A stretch of DNA of 64,000 nucleotides from Oncomelania hupensis. Its lineage: Eukaryota > Mollusca > Gastropoda > Littorinimorpha > Pomatiopsidae. Positions 1-13,200 of this stretch are shown piece after piece. The DNA is taken from the NCBI GenBank assembly GCA_036898135.1, contig CM072526.1, positions 55,380,329 to 55,444,328 of the forward strand. The letters run 5' to 3'. Made by a program: the position numbers and the translations under genes. The stretch's first letter is position 1. Each line of letters begins with the position of its first letter. The notes beneath the pieces were generated by a model. That model was not told where the DNA came from. It saw only the letters and a program-made list of their open reading frames with translations, and did no database searches.

Positions 1-236
1 GATACCTCCCCAAACCCACTTAATACCTCCCCATACCCCCTTGATACCTTCCGTACTCCCCTTGTAACCTACCTGTACTCTCCTTGATAATTCCCCGGTT
101 TGCAGGTATTAATGAAAGGAATCTACCATCACCATACCCCCTTATATATACCCGTATCCCCATTATGCCTACCCATGCCCCTTTAAACCTACACGTAGCC
201 CCCTTTTACCTACACGTACCACCCCATCCTGATCCT

Positions 237-237
<1 letters not shown>
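1..237. repeat. Degenerate C-rich minisatellite
   Basis: A diverged tandem repeat of about 20-25 bp built on a 'tacctccccatacccccttga' type unit, continuing from before the window edge. No coding potential is seen. Confidence 0.7.
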
Positions 238-283
<46 letters not shown>

Positions 284-470
284 TTGAATATAGAATAATA
301 CAAATAGAAATCATAAAAAACACCAAGGTTGTAAAATAAAATTTGATATAAGATATTATAATTATTATAATAATAATAATAATTATTATTATTATTAGTT
401 TATAAATAATAATAATAATAATAATAATAAGTTAAAAGTAAAAAGCCTAAATAAAAAAAATATATATCCA
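238..470. repeat. AAT/TTA simple repeats
   Basis: Several tracts of (AAT)n and (TTA)n, for example 239-282 and 361-431, in AT-rich DNA. Such tracts are common at LINE/SINE tails, but no attached element is clear here. Confidence 0.8.
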
Positions 471-509
471 TATTGTTGTGTAAAAAAAAAAATAACATAA
501 AAAAAATAT

Positions 510-582
510 GGCCCGCGGGAGATTTGAACTTGGGTTGCCTGCACGGTAGGCGAATGTCTTACTAAGTGAGCTACTAAGGCTT
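510..582 (-). other. tRNA-like sequence (pseudo-tRNA or SINE head)
   Basis: Read on the minus strand, about 72 nt has an A-box-like 'tagctcacttagtaagac' and a B-box match 'gttcaaatc' at tRNA-like spacing. The position expected to be the invariant U33 appears to be C, and the acceptor stem pairs poorly. A tRNA-derived SINE head or pseudogene is therefore more likely than a working tRNA. Confidence 0.4.
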
Positions 583-1429
583 CGTATAAAGACCATCAAT
601 TTTTGGGTCTATATGGGAAAACATGCTGAAACCTCGATTCGATTTTTAATTAATCAAATTTAATTAGTTAAACACAAAATTTTGTAAGATTGTGACATGA
701 GTGCAAAAGTGTTTTGAATGGAAATAAAACAAAATTTGCGGTATTATGGAACGGCACGTTCTTGACACGGGTTGAATCGGAAGCGCGCGGAATGAGGCTA
801 TTGCAGTTTGCGGACATTTTGTTTATTTATTTATCTCAGAAACGGTTAAACGTTCGGTAAGGAAATGTCGGCTATAACGATTTTGCGGGTTTTGAGCTCA
901 CAGGCCGATCCGCAGCGCCCAGCACCTGCCCAGATCAGGTCCATACCGGACAAACTTTACAGTAGAGGCGAAGAAGGACTTCCGGCTAAGCAATTTATAT
1001 ATATAGATGATAAGTGGAACATAATTTTGGGTGGTGCATTTTTAATTAATTTTTGTATGTGCATGGTGGTTTTGACGGAGTTACTTGCCTTGACCTAGGA
1101 AATAGAAGCAGATAAGGCTTAGGCTCCTGTGGGGGTTGAAGGGTTAATATTGTATTAACAGTTTTTGCTTACCTCAGGAGCTCTATGCTACTTCAATATA
1201 TTAATATTGTATTAATATGGTTATGTTTTATATTCAAGGTGGAGAATTTTCCTCGGATCCGCGAATTTCTGCGGAAGGCATTTGCATTTCCGAGAAAAAA
1301 AAATTTAGTTCCGAGATTTAGGCCTACAAATCAAGATTCCTAACTTGTTTGAAAGGCATGTGCATAAAACATTCTTGTTTTGTTTGTTTGTTTCTATTCA
1401 TGTTTACTTTGTGCTTTTTGCTTTCAGGA
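583..1429. other. No recognised feature
   Basis: AT-rich unique-looking DNA. A 77-codon open frame at 865-1098 (+) has no recognisable domain and no splice or neighbour support, so it is not called as a gene. Confidence 0.5.
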
Positions 1430-2265
1430 GAGGCCCTAAATTACTTTCAAAATTGCATAAATTCATTTTCTTCTATTTCTTTTTCTGACACTGTTCGCGA
1501 CCTTGGGTTTTTTCTTGATCAGGATCTCTCCATGCAGCAAAACATTGCAAAAACTTGTTAGATTGCATACATTGAACTTAGACGCATAAGCTCCATTCGA
1601 CAGTATCTCACACAAGAAACAACAAAAACACTAGTTAGCGCATGCATTCTGTCTAGATTGGATTATTGTAATTCACTCCTTGTATAGTTGCACACAAAAA
1701 GTCCTTAGACCTCTTCAGCAAGTCCAAAACTTTGCAGTTAAACTCATCTTCAAAGCACGGAAATCACAGCATTGCACGCCCCTCTCTTTCAAGAACTACA
1801 CTGGCTCCCAGTTGAACAACAAATCAAATATAAAACCTCATGTCTTTGCTACCACATCATCTCTGGAACTGCTCCTAGCTATCTTTCGGAACTTTTGACT
1901 GTGTATGTTCCTTCTCGGTCTCTCCGCTCGTCTGCAGATGAAAGGATGTTCCGTGTACCAGAATACCACAGGGTGAGACACGGTGGTAGAGCTTTCAGTT
2001 TCTTCTCCGTTCAGACCTGGAACTCGCTACCTCGGTCCGTCCGTCACAGTCCTTCACTAGCGTCTTTTAAAACTAACTTGAAGACGCATCTTTTTAGAGA
2101 GGCCTTTTCTTAGGCGCCATGAGTGAGTGTTAGTTATTTTTGGTGTTGAGATGTATATGTGGTTGCATGTTATTGACCAATGTACGCATGTTGTGTTTAC
2201 ATTTGTTTGTGTAAAGTGCTTTGTGATTTTGGAAAGCGCTGTATAAATTGCTTGTTATTATTACT
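1430..2265 (+). mobile_element. 5'-truncated L2/CR1-type LINE, 3' end of RT ORF and tail
   Basis: Broken frames carry the C-terminal part of a non-LTR reverse transcriptase: a 'SDTVRDLGF' segment near 1485, an '[11 protein letters not shown]' segment near 1650, and an open frame at 1772-2113 with the typical 'HWLPVEQQIKYK' and 'VYVPSRSLRSS' blocks, ending in 'FKTNLKTHLF'. The tail near 2215-2260 (aaagtgcttt..ggaaagcgctgtataaa) is the hairpin-like 3' end seen in the same class at 7835-7912. Frameshifts and the absent 5' half make it inactive. Confidence 0.85.
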
Positions 2266-2815
2266 TTCTGGAAATTTAGTGCTTTAAATTCCCACTGTCG
2301 CTATCTTTCTCATTTGTTCTTTCTGATTCGTACTCTATTCTATCAATCTACTTTACTATCTTCTTCTTTGCTAGATCAGTCACCTACCTTTTTTCTTGAA
2401 AACTCTTCCTGGACAAAACTCCTCATTTGTATGTGAGGTCTGTTGGATCAGCTGTGGAATATTGGACGCGTTCTGCCAAATGGTCACTGGGGCTTCCTAT
2501 AAAATTATTATTTATCAATGTAGGCGTTTTATGTGTTTTGTTGATATTTTATAATGATGTTTTTATTCCATTTAGTTTTTGTAAATGGGAGTTAGAAAAT
2601 TTTGAGCATAGCCTCAGCGTCCCCTGCGTGGGATGCCTTTATTGTAAAGTGACCGGCTGGTGGAGTGCCTTCAGTGTAATTAATGGGATTTCGGCAGATC
2701 TTTTATGCGGATAAGGGGTGAGTCCTCTTTCAGCCAAGTTGTGGTCTTGGTTTTGTGGTCCTGATTTGGCTGTTTGCAGTCCGCTGGACCCTGTAAGCAA
2801 TGAATAACCAACAAA
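2266..2815 (+). repeat. Dispersed ~570-bp repeat, copy 1
   Basis: Begins at 'ctggaaatttagtgcttt' and ends near 'cagtccgctggaccctgtaa'. Homologous copies lie at 38062-38335, 38376-38935 and 57115-57680, with a 3'-end fragment at 49349-49410. No conserved ORF or clear terminal repeats are seen, so the element class is unknown. This copy lacks the 'gccgggggtt...tataaatagtatccccac' start present in the others. Confidence 0.75.
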
Positions 2816-2874
2816 TATACGTGCTTTTCTCCAAATAACCAATCAGGCTCAAAGCGCGGTGATCTGTACCAATA

Positions 2875-3512
2875 CCCTATCCTATCCTATCCTATCCTGT
2901 CCTGTCCTGTCCTATCCTATTCTATCCTGTCCTGTCCTATCCTATCCTATCCTGTCCTATCCTGTCCTGTCCTATCTTATCCTATCCTATCCTGTCCTAT
3001 CCTATCCTATCCTATCCTATCCTATCTTATCCTATCCTATCCTTTAACTCAAAAGTCGTTGGGACACCACAGATGATTGTTTAACCAGCGTACTCCATCG
3101 CTCTCTGTCCTCAGCAACCCTGATGGTTTCACTCAGTTTCAAGCCAGTCCATTCTCGAATGTTGCCATCCCACCTCTTTTTTGTCTCCCTCTTTTTCTGC
3201 CTCCTTGCACCATGCCTTGCAGGATGGTCTTTGCAAGGCCTGAGGCTCTGGCGACATGGCCATACCATTGGAGTTTCCGTTTCTTCACCTCTGTGAGCAT
3301 GTCATCGTGTTACCCAATGGCTTGCTTGATGGTCTGTCAGACTTCGTCGTTGATTATTTGCTGGGTATAGGAAATGCCCAGAAGTCTTCTCTAGCGCCTC
3401 ATCTCCATGCTTTGTATTCTTCATTGTAGGTCTGCTGTGATGGTCTATGTCCTTGTTTTGCAAGCATATAGGAAGATGAAGATGACAGTGGAGAGCAGCA
3501 GCAATCAACATA
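2875..3512 (-). mobile_element. 3' fragment of GGATA-tail EN-RT LINE with expanded tail
   Basis: 2875-3045 is an expanded (TATCC/TGTCC)n tract, the tail of the element read on the minus strand. 3046-3512 matches the 3' end of the near full-length copy at 40622-43956: the minus strand encodes broken versions of the C-terminal '[17 protein letters not shown]' and '[10 protein letters not shown]' region. It is 5'-truncated and frame-broken. The tail is about 170 bp, against about 20 bp in the other copies. Confidence 0.85.
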
Positions 3513-3536
3513 CACGCTCACATTTTCACCCACTCA

Positions 3537-3560
3537 CACACACACACACACACACACAAC
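3537..3560. repeat. (AC)n microsatellite
   Basis: A run of alternating CA dinucleotides next to the 5' truncation of the LINE fragment. Confidence 0.9.
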
Positions 3561-3654
3561 AAGCACACCTCTATCACTCAAACATGTGGTGTAAAGGCAG
3601 GGAGATCGCTATTAGAAGACAGAAGGGAAATCGAATTTTTGAAATGTTAGATTG

Positions 3655-3840
3655 ACTGTATCCAATGCCATTATTGAAGGGAGGGAGGAAACCAGAGTAC
3701 CCAGAGAAAACCCTCAATAGTCTTGTAGCTAAGTCACATAAGTTTGCCCCTTGCAGGAATGGAATCCGTGGCCTTCAGCCTAGGAAAGTGGCAAGTAACC
3801 CACTGCGCCCTGAGGCCACAACAATGAAGTTGTTGATGCT
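3655..3840 (-). mobile_element. SINE-like element (tRNA-type head)
   Basis: On the minus strand, a head with A-box-like 'gcgcagtgggttactt' and B-box-like 'ggattccattcc' is followed by a 'gggttttctctgggtactctggtttcctcc' type block. A related block occurs at 23720-23750. The boundaries are approximate. Confidence 0.4.
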
Positions 3841-4026
3841 GTTTGCCTCTTTTGCTGACTAAGGTTGGAGAAGTTTTGTAACAACCACTCTGGCCTTGTT
3901 ATTGAGTCAACCAGCTGCATCCATATAAACTCCAATGATACAGATTGAAGCACTGGGCTGAATGGACACCTGGCGAGTGACATATAGTCTTTATTGATGC
4001 TAAATGTAATGTGCTCTTTTCTCCAG

Positions 4027-4284
4027 GAGCTGTGTCGCAAGGCTATGGAAGTGCTGTCTTGTAGTGTGCGTCTTGACCACGCCTTTCAATCAGCGGTGGA
4101 GCAGCTGGTAAAGGTGGACATCCCGCTGTCAGAGCTGACGCTATCGCTGACCAATCAGGAGCACATGTGGAACTCGGTGGAGACACTGCTAGACTTCATC
4201 TTCCCCTCTGGCCTGATGACCTACAACATGTCTGTGGTGCTCTCCTTCTGCAGCGGCCAGGTCAATGCTGGGGTCTTCCATCAG
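4027..4284 (+). CDS. Gene 1 exon 1 (of those seen)
   Basis: 258 bp, phase 0 to 0, 86 codons from ELCRKAMEV to NAGVFHQ. The acceptor is 'gctcttttctccag' and the donor 'CAG|gtaagg'. The reading frame is open throughout and the codon use is unlike the flanking repeats. A LINE begins only about 15 bp after the donor. Confidence 0.85.
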
Positions 4285-7200
4285 GTAAGGCAGGCGCAAC
4301 ACACCTTTTGTCTCTGTCCTCTTTTTCCACAGACACATGCCATCTGGTAGCCGCCATCTTTGCTACTAGTAGGCCTACTGTGGAAGTTTCAACAAACCGC
4401 TCTGCCCATGCGTATCATCGTGGCCTTTGTACTGTTCGACCCCACCGCTCGCCTTCGTCTGTTTCGACTCTTGATCAACACCGCAATGGTCAGCCCTCAG
4501 TGAATCGCAATAATTTGATCCTTGTTCCCGTCGTTTCTATCTTACCTGACCAGAAGTCTGACGGACTAAAAGTCGCATCTTTTAATGCACAGTCTGTAGG
4601 CCCCAACTGTGGAGAGAAACGTACTGAAATCTCATCATTCATTCTTGAGAATGATCTTGACATCATGTTTGTGGTGGAGACGTGGTTGAAGGCCCGGGGC
4701 GACGAGGCTGCGTGTGCGGACCTTACTCCGAGTGGTTACGCATTCAAGTCCTTCCCTCGCCCGACTGGGCGTGGTGGGGGCATAGCCGTGATTTTTAGAA
4801 ACAGCTTCACACCTCACCTCACCTTCACAAATACTTTTTCGTTTGAACATGCGTCGTTTGAGCTTGTACAGGTGTCGCTTACATCTGTGCACAGTGTTGT
4901 TCACTTCATGTGTTTATATAGACCGTGGCCGACCTCAAAGAACAAGCTAACTGAGGTCATGTTCTTCGAGCAGATGCCCGAGCTGCTAGATTATTGTAAT
5001 TTACTGCATGGTCATGTGTGTCTGTTGGGTGACTTTAACTTTCATGTGGACTCTCCGCAAGATCGGAGTGCTAGAAAGCTCCTCGATCTCCTTAGTATGT
5101 ACAATCTACGTCAGACGGTGGTAGAACCCACCCATAAGCATGGTCACACTCTGGACTTGGTGATCGAGAGACCTTCTGATGGAATTCATCGTGTGTCAGA
5201 GGTGACGCGGGCTCTGGAGTCAGACCACTTCTGTGTGGTAGCGCAGTTTGACATGGTCCTACCGTCTCCTGTCCCCGTGTACCGTGTTGTGCGTAACCTA
5301 AGTGCCATTGATAGAGTGGCATTCCAGAACGATCTCAGCACTGAGTTGGCTCGCTTTGAAGACTGCTCTGCTGATCAATATAATACTGCCCTTAAGGCCG
5401 TACTAGATAAGCATGCCCCTGCTTCTAGACGCAAGGTGTTATCGAGAAAGGTGACTCCGTGGTTTGGTCTTCTTGGTGATGACCTGCTTCAGGCCAAGAG
5501 AGATCGTCGTCGTGCCGAGAAAGAGTGGAGGGTGTCTGGTTTGACTGTATATGAGCAATTGTACAAAAAAGCCAAGAATGTTGTGACCTTCCTCGTTCAC
5601 AAAGCAAAGTCTGTTTTTTACACTAATCAGATCAGCCAGGCTCAATCAAGCAAAGAGTTGTATCGCATTACTAATGATCTGTGTGCCAGAACTAGTGCTA
5701 CCCATCTCCCCACTGTTTTCCCCTTGTCCTCACTCCCTGGCGTGTTCTCCAACTACTTTGTGACCAAGGTAGAAAAGCTAAGAGATGATATTGATTCTCA
5801 GCCCTCTGTCCCACAACCCCTTGGTAGACCATTCAGTGGCGACCCCCTAGTATCGTTCACCCCTGTCACTGAATCAGACGTCAGGAAGATCTTGACCAGT
5901 TTCAGCCCCTAAAACCTGCGATCTTGACCCGATCCCGACCCCCCCTCCTTTTTGAGTGTTTAGATGTAGTGCTCCCCACCCTGACTAATATCGTAAACGA
6001 CTCCCTTGCTTCTGGAACTTTTCCGGACGTCCACAAAACTGCTCTTGTCACCCCACTGTTGAAGAAACCTTCGTGTGATCACAATGAGTTGAAAAACTTT
6101 CGTCCCGTCAGTAACTTGTCATTTGTCTCTAAACTAATAGAAAAAGTTGTCCTGTCCCGGCTCTCTGATCACCTCACATCAAACCATCTGTTCAAACCCC
6201 CTGCAGTCTGCGTATAGGTCTGGACACAGTACGGAAACGGCTTTAGTGAAAATTGTAAATGACCTCCTACTTGCCTTAGATCAAGGAAAAGTTTCTATTC
6301 TAATGCTGCTTGATCTATCAGCAGCATTTGACACCATTGACCACGGTTTTCTCCTCAGTCGACTGGAATATGTTTTTGGAGTCCGCGATTCTGCGCTTCT
6401 TTGGTTTTCTTCCTACTTGTCCAACCGTACTCAGTCTGTCTCCATAAACAGTAGCACATCTGATCCTGTTCTGCTGCGCCATGGCGTGCCCCAAGGGTCC
6501 GTATTGGGTCCTGTATTGTTTGTTTTATACACCTCGCCTCTCGCTGATGTCATGGCTGCCCACTCAGTTCTTCATCATTCCTATGCAGATGATACCCAGC
6601 TACAGAAGTCTGCCGATCCTAAAAGTTTTGACACTCTGGTGCGCTCAATGCAAGAATGTATCCTGGACGTTAAATCCTGGATGGCATTTAACAAGCTAAA
6701 ACTAAATGACGAAAAAACGGAAGTCATGGTTGTCTCTTCTCCACGCATGTCTTCCTCCATTCAACTCCCAGAGTACATTACCATAGGCAATGCTATTGTC
6801 CCTTTCTCTGATACAGTAAAGAACTTAGGCGTCACGCTAGACTCCCACCTTAATATGCATGCACAGGTACTGAGCATCATTCGTGCTGTCAACTTTGAAC
6901 TCCGCCGTATTGGTTCGATTCGGCACTATCTGTCTGAGCAAGCTGCAAAGACTCTTGTCTCTGCGTTCATATTGTCTCGTCTAGACTATTGTAATGCCTT
7001 GCTGCATGGCTGTCCCCAGTACCTCCTTATCAGGTTACAGAAACTGCAGAATAATGCTGCCCGCCTAATCCTGAGAATCCGCAAGTCTGAGCACATTTCC
7101 CCCCACCTTCAAGCACTTCACTGGCTTCCTATAGAGACACGCATCAAATACAAAATCGCATGCCTTACTTTTGGTGCATTTACACAAACGGGACCCGCCT

Positions 7201-10200
7201 ACCTCACAGACATGATTCAGACATACACACCATCCAGAACACTCCGCTCCTCAGCAGACACCTCCATTCTTTCCACCCCTAGAGTTAACACTAAATCCTT
7301 TGGTGAACGCTCTTTTACCATTGCTGCTCCTCTCGTCTGGAACTCTCTCCCTGCCAGTCTTCGTCACTCTCCATCCCCTGACTCTTTCCGCACAGGCCTA
7401 AAAACTCATCTTTTCCCACTTGCATACACATAAACATTCCTCCCCCTCCCCCCGCACCCTTCCACCCCTCATGTCCGTGCCTGCATCTCAGTGACTTACT
7501 TTGCCTGCGAGTATGCCCTGCTTGTGTTTTGTCATGAATGTTGCTGATTATTTACGTGTGATATGCTAATTGTTTGTATGGTTTAATTGTTAATGTTGTT
7601 TAATTGTCGTGCTCTGATTATGTTGTACTATGATTTGCTTGTATGCTTAGTGTTTTTGTCTTTATGACCCTGTTGTTTGTATTGCCGTGGTTTAACTGTG
7701 TGCTTGTATATCCTTTCGCGCTTTGTATGTATGGCTATGTTGTTGAGGTCTTGCTTGGTATGCTTTGCTTGTTTGCTGATGTTGTTTTTAAATATTGTGT
7801 TTTCTATGTGTAGCATGTTTGTGTAAATAGCTGTTATTGTAAAGCGCGTTGAGCATTTATATGAAAACGCGCTATATTAAATATACATTATTATTATTAT
7901 TATTATTATTATCTATTCTGACACCGTTTTCAACAAATTAAGCGACAACCAGTCCAGTTATTATTTGTTTGTGAAACGAACAGAGGCACAAAAGATTTCA
8001 CAACGCATGTCAGGCCACTAGTTGTGAGTGTGTTGATCATTATGGTGTGTTGATCATCACGCTGTGTGTATTGATCATTGTGAGAGTGATGATCATCATG
8101 CTGAGTGTATTGATCATCATTGTAAGTGTGTTGATTATCATGCTTAGTGTATTGATCATCATTGTGAGTATGTTGATCATCATGGTGAGTGTGTTGATCA
8201 TCATGGTGAGTGTATTGATCATCATGGTGAGTGTGTTGATCATAATGGTGAGTGTACTGATCATCATGATGAGTGTATTGCCAATCATGGTGAGTGTGTT
8301 GATTATCATTGTGAGTGTATTGATCATCATGCTGATTGTATTGATCATCATTGTGAGTGTATTGATCATCATTTTGAATGTGTTGATCATCATAGTGTGT
8401 GTATTGATCATCATGGTGTGTATTGATCATCATGGTGGGTGCTGATCATCATGGTGTGTTTATTGATCATCACTGTGTGTATTGACCATAATGGTGTGTA
8501 TTGATCATCATAGTGTGTATTGATTATCATGGTGAGTGTGTTGATCATCTTGGTGAGTGTGTTGATCATCATGGAGTGTTGATCATCATGGTGAGTGTAT
8601 TGATCATCATGTGTGTATTGATCATCATGGTGAGTATGTTGATCATCATGGTGAGTGTATTGATCAGCATGCTGAGTGTAGTGATCATCATGGTGTGTAT
8701 TGCAGATATGCAATCCGTAACGGTACAGCCGTATTTAGTAAAATCAATAAAATAAACAGAATGTTCCGGAAATATGGATTCTGTTCACTTGTTCCAGTCA
8801 GCAAATTTCCTTCCAAAATAAAAACGAAATTTGCTGATTTTGCGTGTCAGTCAGAGTACAGACAGCACATTTCCCACCCACCTTGGTTTGCCGAGGAGAA
8901 ATTCTCCACCTCTGTGGAAGTTATTCCCAGTTAATGCGCATGCGCGTTCTAATTCAGAATGGATACGCATGGGCAGGGTGGTTTGTTAAAACTTCCACCG
9001 TAGCCCTACTAGTAGCGAAGATGATGGCTACCAGATGGCATGTGTCTGTGGAAGAAGAGGACAGAGACAAAGGGTGTGTTTCCATCCATTGTCAAATGCT
9101 GGGTGCAGGATTACAGAGATCTGAAGAGTGCCTACCATAGGTCACTGCAGAAACAACAGTAACCAAAGAAGACATTTCAGCATGTACATAGTCTAAATAC
9201 ACGGTACTTTTTTTACGTATTAGAGTTCCCCAAAATGGGGGCCTGTTGAGGAAAAAAAAATTTTGTTCCTGAAATTCACCTTTTGGGGTAGGCGTGTCTG
9301 GTTTTGATTATCATTCTGAATTTATTGATCATCATGATGAGTCTATTAGCATAGCCTAGTATAGCATAGCATAGTTCGGTACATAGGCTAACAGCCTTTA
9401 ACCTTCATATTAAATCTTAATGAGGGTCTCAAGACCCAGATTCATGGCCTCAGTGCCTACCAATTTAGAACCTTTTAGACTCCAAATTGATAGAGTAGAT
9501 GCTATCCTGAAATAACATGTCTATACAGTTCTTGTACACATTGAATGATTTAGCATCCACAGCCTCGGCAGTCAGGTTATTCCAAGGGGTTACGATTCTA
9601 TTAGTATAATACTGCTTACATTTGCAAGTATTATTACAAGATTTAGTAAGTTTAAATTTGTGACCTCATGTTCTACCAAAATCATTAAAATATACAAGAG
9701 GAGAAGTAGTTCATAAAAATTGTGCACAATTTTAAAAATTTTGATTAAATCACTTCGCTTTCTTATATACTCTAAACTGGGCAACCTCAGTGACATCAAT
9801 CTCTCCTCGTAGGAGAGTTCTGACATTCCACATATCTTCCTGGTGAATCTGCGCTGGACACCCGTACCCTCGATCCAGTCAACATGCCTCCTCAAGTATG
9901 GACACCAGACGGGGTTAGCATACTCCAAGATGGGATAATAATATATATAAGAGCCTTAAAGTAGGGGGAGAGGTAGTGAGGGGTGGGGGGAACCATGATG
10001 TCCTTGGATTTATTACTTATGATTCTTACAAGCAGGGCTGATATTTTGTTGGCTTTCTTAACAGTACTCTCAGTGTGATTCTCAAACTGAGCTCTGTATC
10101 CACAATCACTCCAAGATTTCTCTCAGCACCATTCGTCTCATACTTACACTTTTATTTACCATCACTCATAAAATACTCATCTAAGGATTATTTTTGCCCA

Positions 10201-13200
10201 GATGCAACACCTTACATTTTCCAGTATTAAATTTAAAGCCATGTTTCCGTCGATTCGACCAACTTGTCAATGCATTTCTGCATTCTCTCCTTAGACTCCT
10301 CACTTTCATCAACCTCTGCATAAGCCTTTGTGTCATCAGAAAATATCTTTGTCACTTCCTTCTCTGGCATGTCATTTGTAAAATATATAAATAATGTCGG
10401 CCCTCACACGCTTCCCTGTGGGACACTGCTTGTAACACTTATTTTGTCAGAACTATTACCGTTCACTGCCACGTACTGAGTCCTGTCAGTCAAAAAACTC
10501 CTAATCCATGCAAGTGGGCTGCCACTTATTCAATTCAATTCAATTCAACACATCTTTATTACCACAGGAATGGAAATATTGTACAAGTCTCATCACATTA
10601 TGTTATGCCACAACCTTTTAGTTTCCGTAAAAGTCTGAGATGTGGACCAGTATCAAATGCCTTCCTAAGGTTAAGATATACTGCGTCAACTGGAATGCCT
10701 TCATCCAGGGAGAACATCCAGTCATTTATTGTCACCAACTGAGTGACACATGACATACCCCTATCCTATTCTTTACCAGAATACTCCATCTTTCTCTGTT
10801 CTCAGCCAGTCCATTCTCGAATGTTGTCCTCCCACCTCTTTTTCTGTCTCCCTCTTCTTTTACCTCCTTGCACTGTGCCTTGCAGGATGGTCTTTGCAAG
10901 GCCTGATGCTCTGGTGAGGTGGCCATACCATCGGAGTTTCATTTTCTTCACCACTGTGAGCGTGTCATCGTTTTGTCCAATGGCTTGTATGATGGTCTGT
11001 CGGACTTCGTTGTTGGTGATGTGCTGGGTATAGGAAATGCCATGAAGTCTTCTGTAGCACCTCATCTCCATGCTTTGTATTCTTCATTGTAGACCTACTG
11101 TGAGTTTCCATGTTTCGCAAGCATATAGGAAGATGTAGATGACAAGGGAGCGCAGCAGTCTTACCTTGGAATGTAGACTGATGGTCCTGTCTTTCCAAAT
11201 GAGCTTCAACCTTGTCAGGGCAGCAGTTGTTTGTGCGATCCTGGAGAGGACTTCCTGTCAGGACCCATTGTCTGATACAATGGCTCATAAATATTTGAAT
11301 CTGTGCACTGTGTAGAGGGATTATCCGTGCTGATGCCATGGGTATTGTTGGTCATCATTTGGTCTTCTCTGCACTTATTTCCATTCCATAGGCTCTGGAG
11401 GTGGTGTCAAGCCTCTGTACAAGCTGTTCAAGTTCTTGTTCCTCTCCAGCCAATCCATCAATGTCATTCGCAAAACGAAGGTTGGAGATTGCTCTACCCC
11501 CTATGCTGACTGTGCCTTCGTGATCTGCAAGGGCATCTGACATGATGCGTTCTAGGAAGAGGTTGAAGAGTGTTGGAGAGAGTAGGCATCCCAGACGCAC
11601 ACCGATTGTTGTTCTGAACCAGTTTCTGATGGCGCTGTTATGGAGGACTGCACTGGTAGCCTTGTCACACAGACTTTTGATGACTTCAATAATTTTAGGG
11701 CTGATTTTGTACACTCTCATGGTTGCCCACAGAGCTGCATGCCAGACTCGGTCAAACACCTTCTTGAAGTCTACGAACACATGATATAGATGTTGTTGGT
11801 GCTGTAGGTATTTCTCGCAGATTATTCAGAGGTTGAAAATCTGTTAAGTGGTACTTCGCCCTGCCCTGAATTCTGCTTGTTATTCAGCTTGGGGTTTCAA
11901 CCTGTTGAGTATTATTTTCAGGAGGACCTTGCTGGGATGGCTGATGAGGCTTATGGTGCGGTAATTTTCACACTCCTAAAGGTTACCTTTTTTGGGAAGA
12001 GTGATGACAAGTGACTGGGTCCATGGTGTAGGCCACTCCCCACTCTGCCAGACCTTGTTACAGATAATGGTGAGTGCGTCATTCATCGCTTCTCCTCCTG
12101 CTTGAAGCAGTTCTGCGGGTATGTTGTTGTCCACTCCCGCTGACTTCCCTTTCTTCAGCGATTGCACTGCTGCCTCAACTTCTTCTCGGAGAATTGGGAG
12201 GATTTCTTCTTCTTCTCTGTTCTCGGGACATGCTAGAACTGATGGGTCTTCCCTGGAAAAGCCAAACTGGTCATCCTGTAGAAGGCCGTTCTCAACGAAG
12301 TGAGATCATAGTGCATTTCTAATGAATCCCTCAAATACCTTATGGATAACCAAGGTGAGGCTAACAGAGCGATAATTACCCGGAGAACTTTTGTCACCTT
12401 TCTTAAAGATCGGTTTAACATCTGCCTACTTCCACTCATCAGATATTATGCCATCCCTCATGGTTCTATCAAAAAGTATCTTGAGAGACAATTCATTCAC
12501 TAGTTCTTTCAACACACGAGGATTAATTTCATCTGGTCCCGATTACTTGCTAATTTTCAACTACAACTACAACGACGAAGTCCGACAGACCATCATGCAA
12601 GCCATTGGGCAACACAATGACCTGCTCACAGTGTTGAAGAAATGGAAACTCCGATGGTATGGCCATGTCACCAGGTCATCAGGCCTTGCAAAGACCATTC
12701 TGCAAGGCACAGTGCAAGGAGGTAGAAGAAGAGAGACCGAAAAAGAGGTGGGAGGACAACATTTGAGAATGGACTGGTTTGACACTGAAGCCATCAGGGC
12801 TGCTGAGGACAGAGAAAGATGGAGTATGCTGGTTAAACGATCATCTGTGGTGCCCCTATGACCTCCGAGTTATGGGACAGGATAGGATAGGATAGGAACA
12901 GGGCCTTACACATCTGCTTTTTACTAACGTTAATCTTATCCATTTCTAAATTCGTACCACAGTCAAAGTGAGGCACGTTTTTTTCATCTTCAAGTGTAAA
13001 CACACTAACAAAAAACTCATTTAGGGTTTCCGCGTTACTTTGTCAGTGTGCCGTTGCAGTTTAATAGATTAGAGACAGTCTCTCTTGGCTTGGTTTTGTT
13101 TGAAATATACTGATAGAAACATTTTGGATTGATTTGCAATTAGCACATGTAGTGTCCTGTATGTATGAATGTATCCATTAACCAGAGCTGCATTATCAAG

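Larger units (their letters stand above)
9440..13080 (-). mobile_element. CR1-like LINE relic broken by later insertions
   Basis: Minus-strand fragments in the right order encode a CR1-type RT: near 12330-12550 ('GNYRSVSL', 'FKKGDKSS'), near 10620-10740 ('[16 protein letters not shown]'), near 10400-10520 ('[13 protein letters not shown]', 'VPQGS', then 'FSDDTK' in place of the usual FADD) and 9590-9928 (C-terminal '[12 protein letters not shown]'). Stops and frameshifts are frequent. Three other elements interrupt it at 10521-10617, 10742-12254 and about 12565-12893. Confidence 0.8.

Noticed and set aside
510..582. Functional tRNA gene
   Set aside because: A and B boxes are recognisable, but the anticodon loop lacks the expected U33 and the acceptor stem pairs poorly; a SINE head or pseudogene is more likely.
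865..1098. 77-codon open frame as a small gene
   Set aside because: No recognisable domain, no splice sites, and surrounding sequence is repeat-rich; length is compatible with chance.
7930..8713. Open frames rich in HHDDQYT or MMINTLT repeats
   Set aside because: Products of the 21-bp minisatellite; open on both strands with no start context or neighbours.
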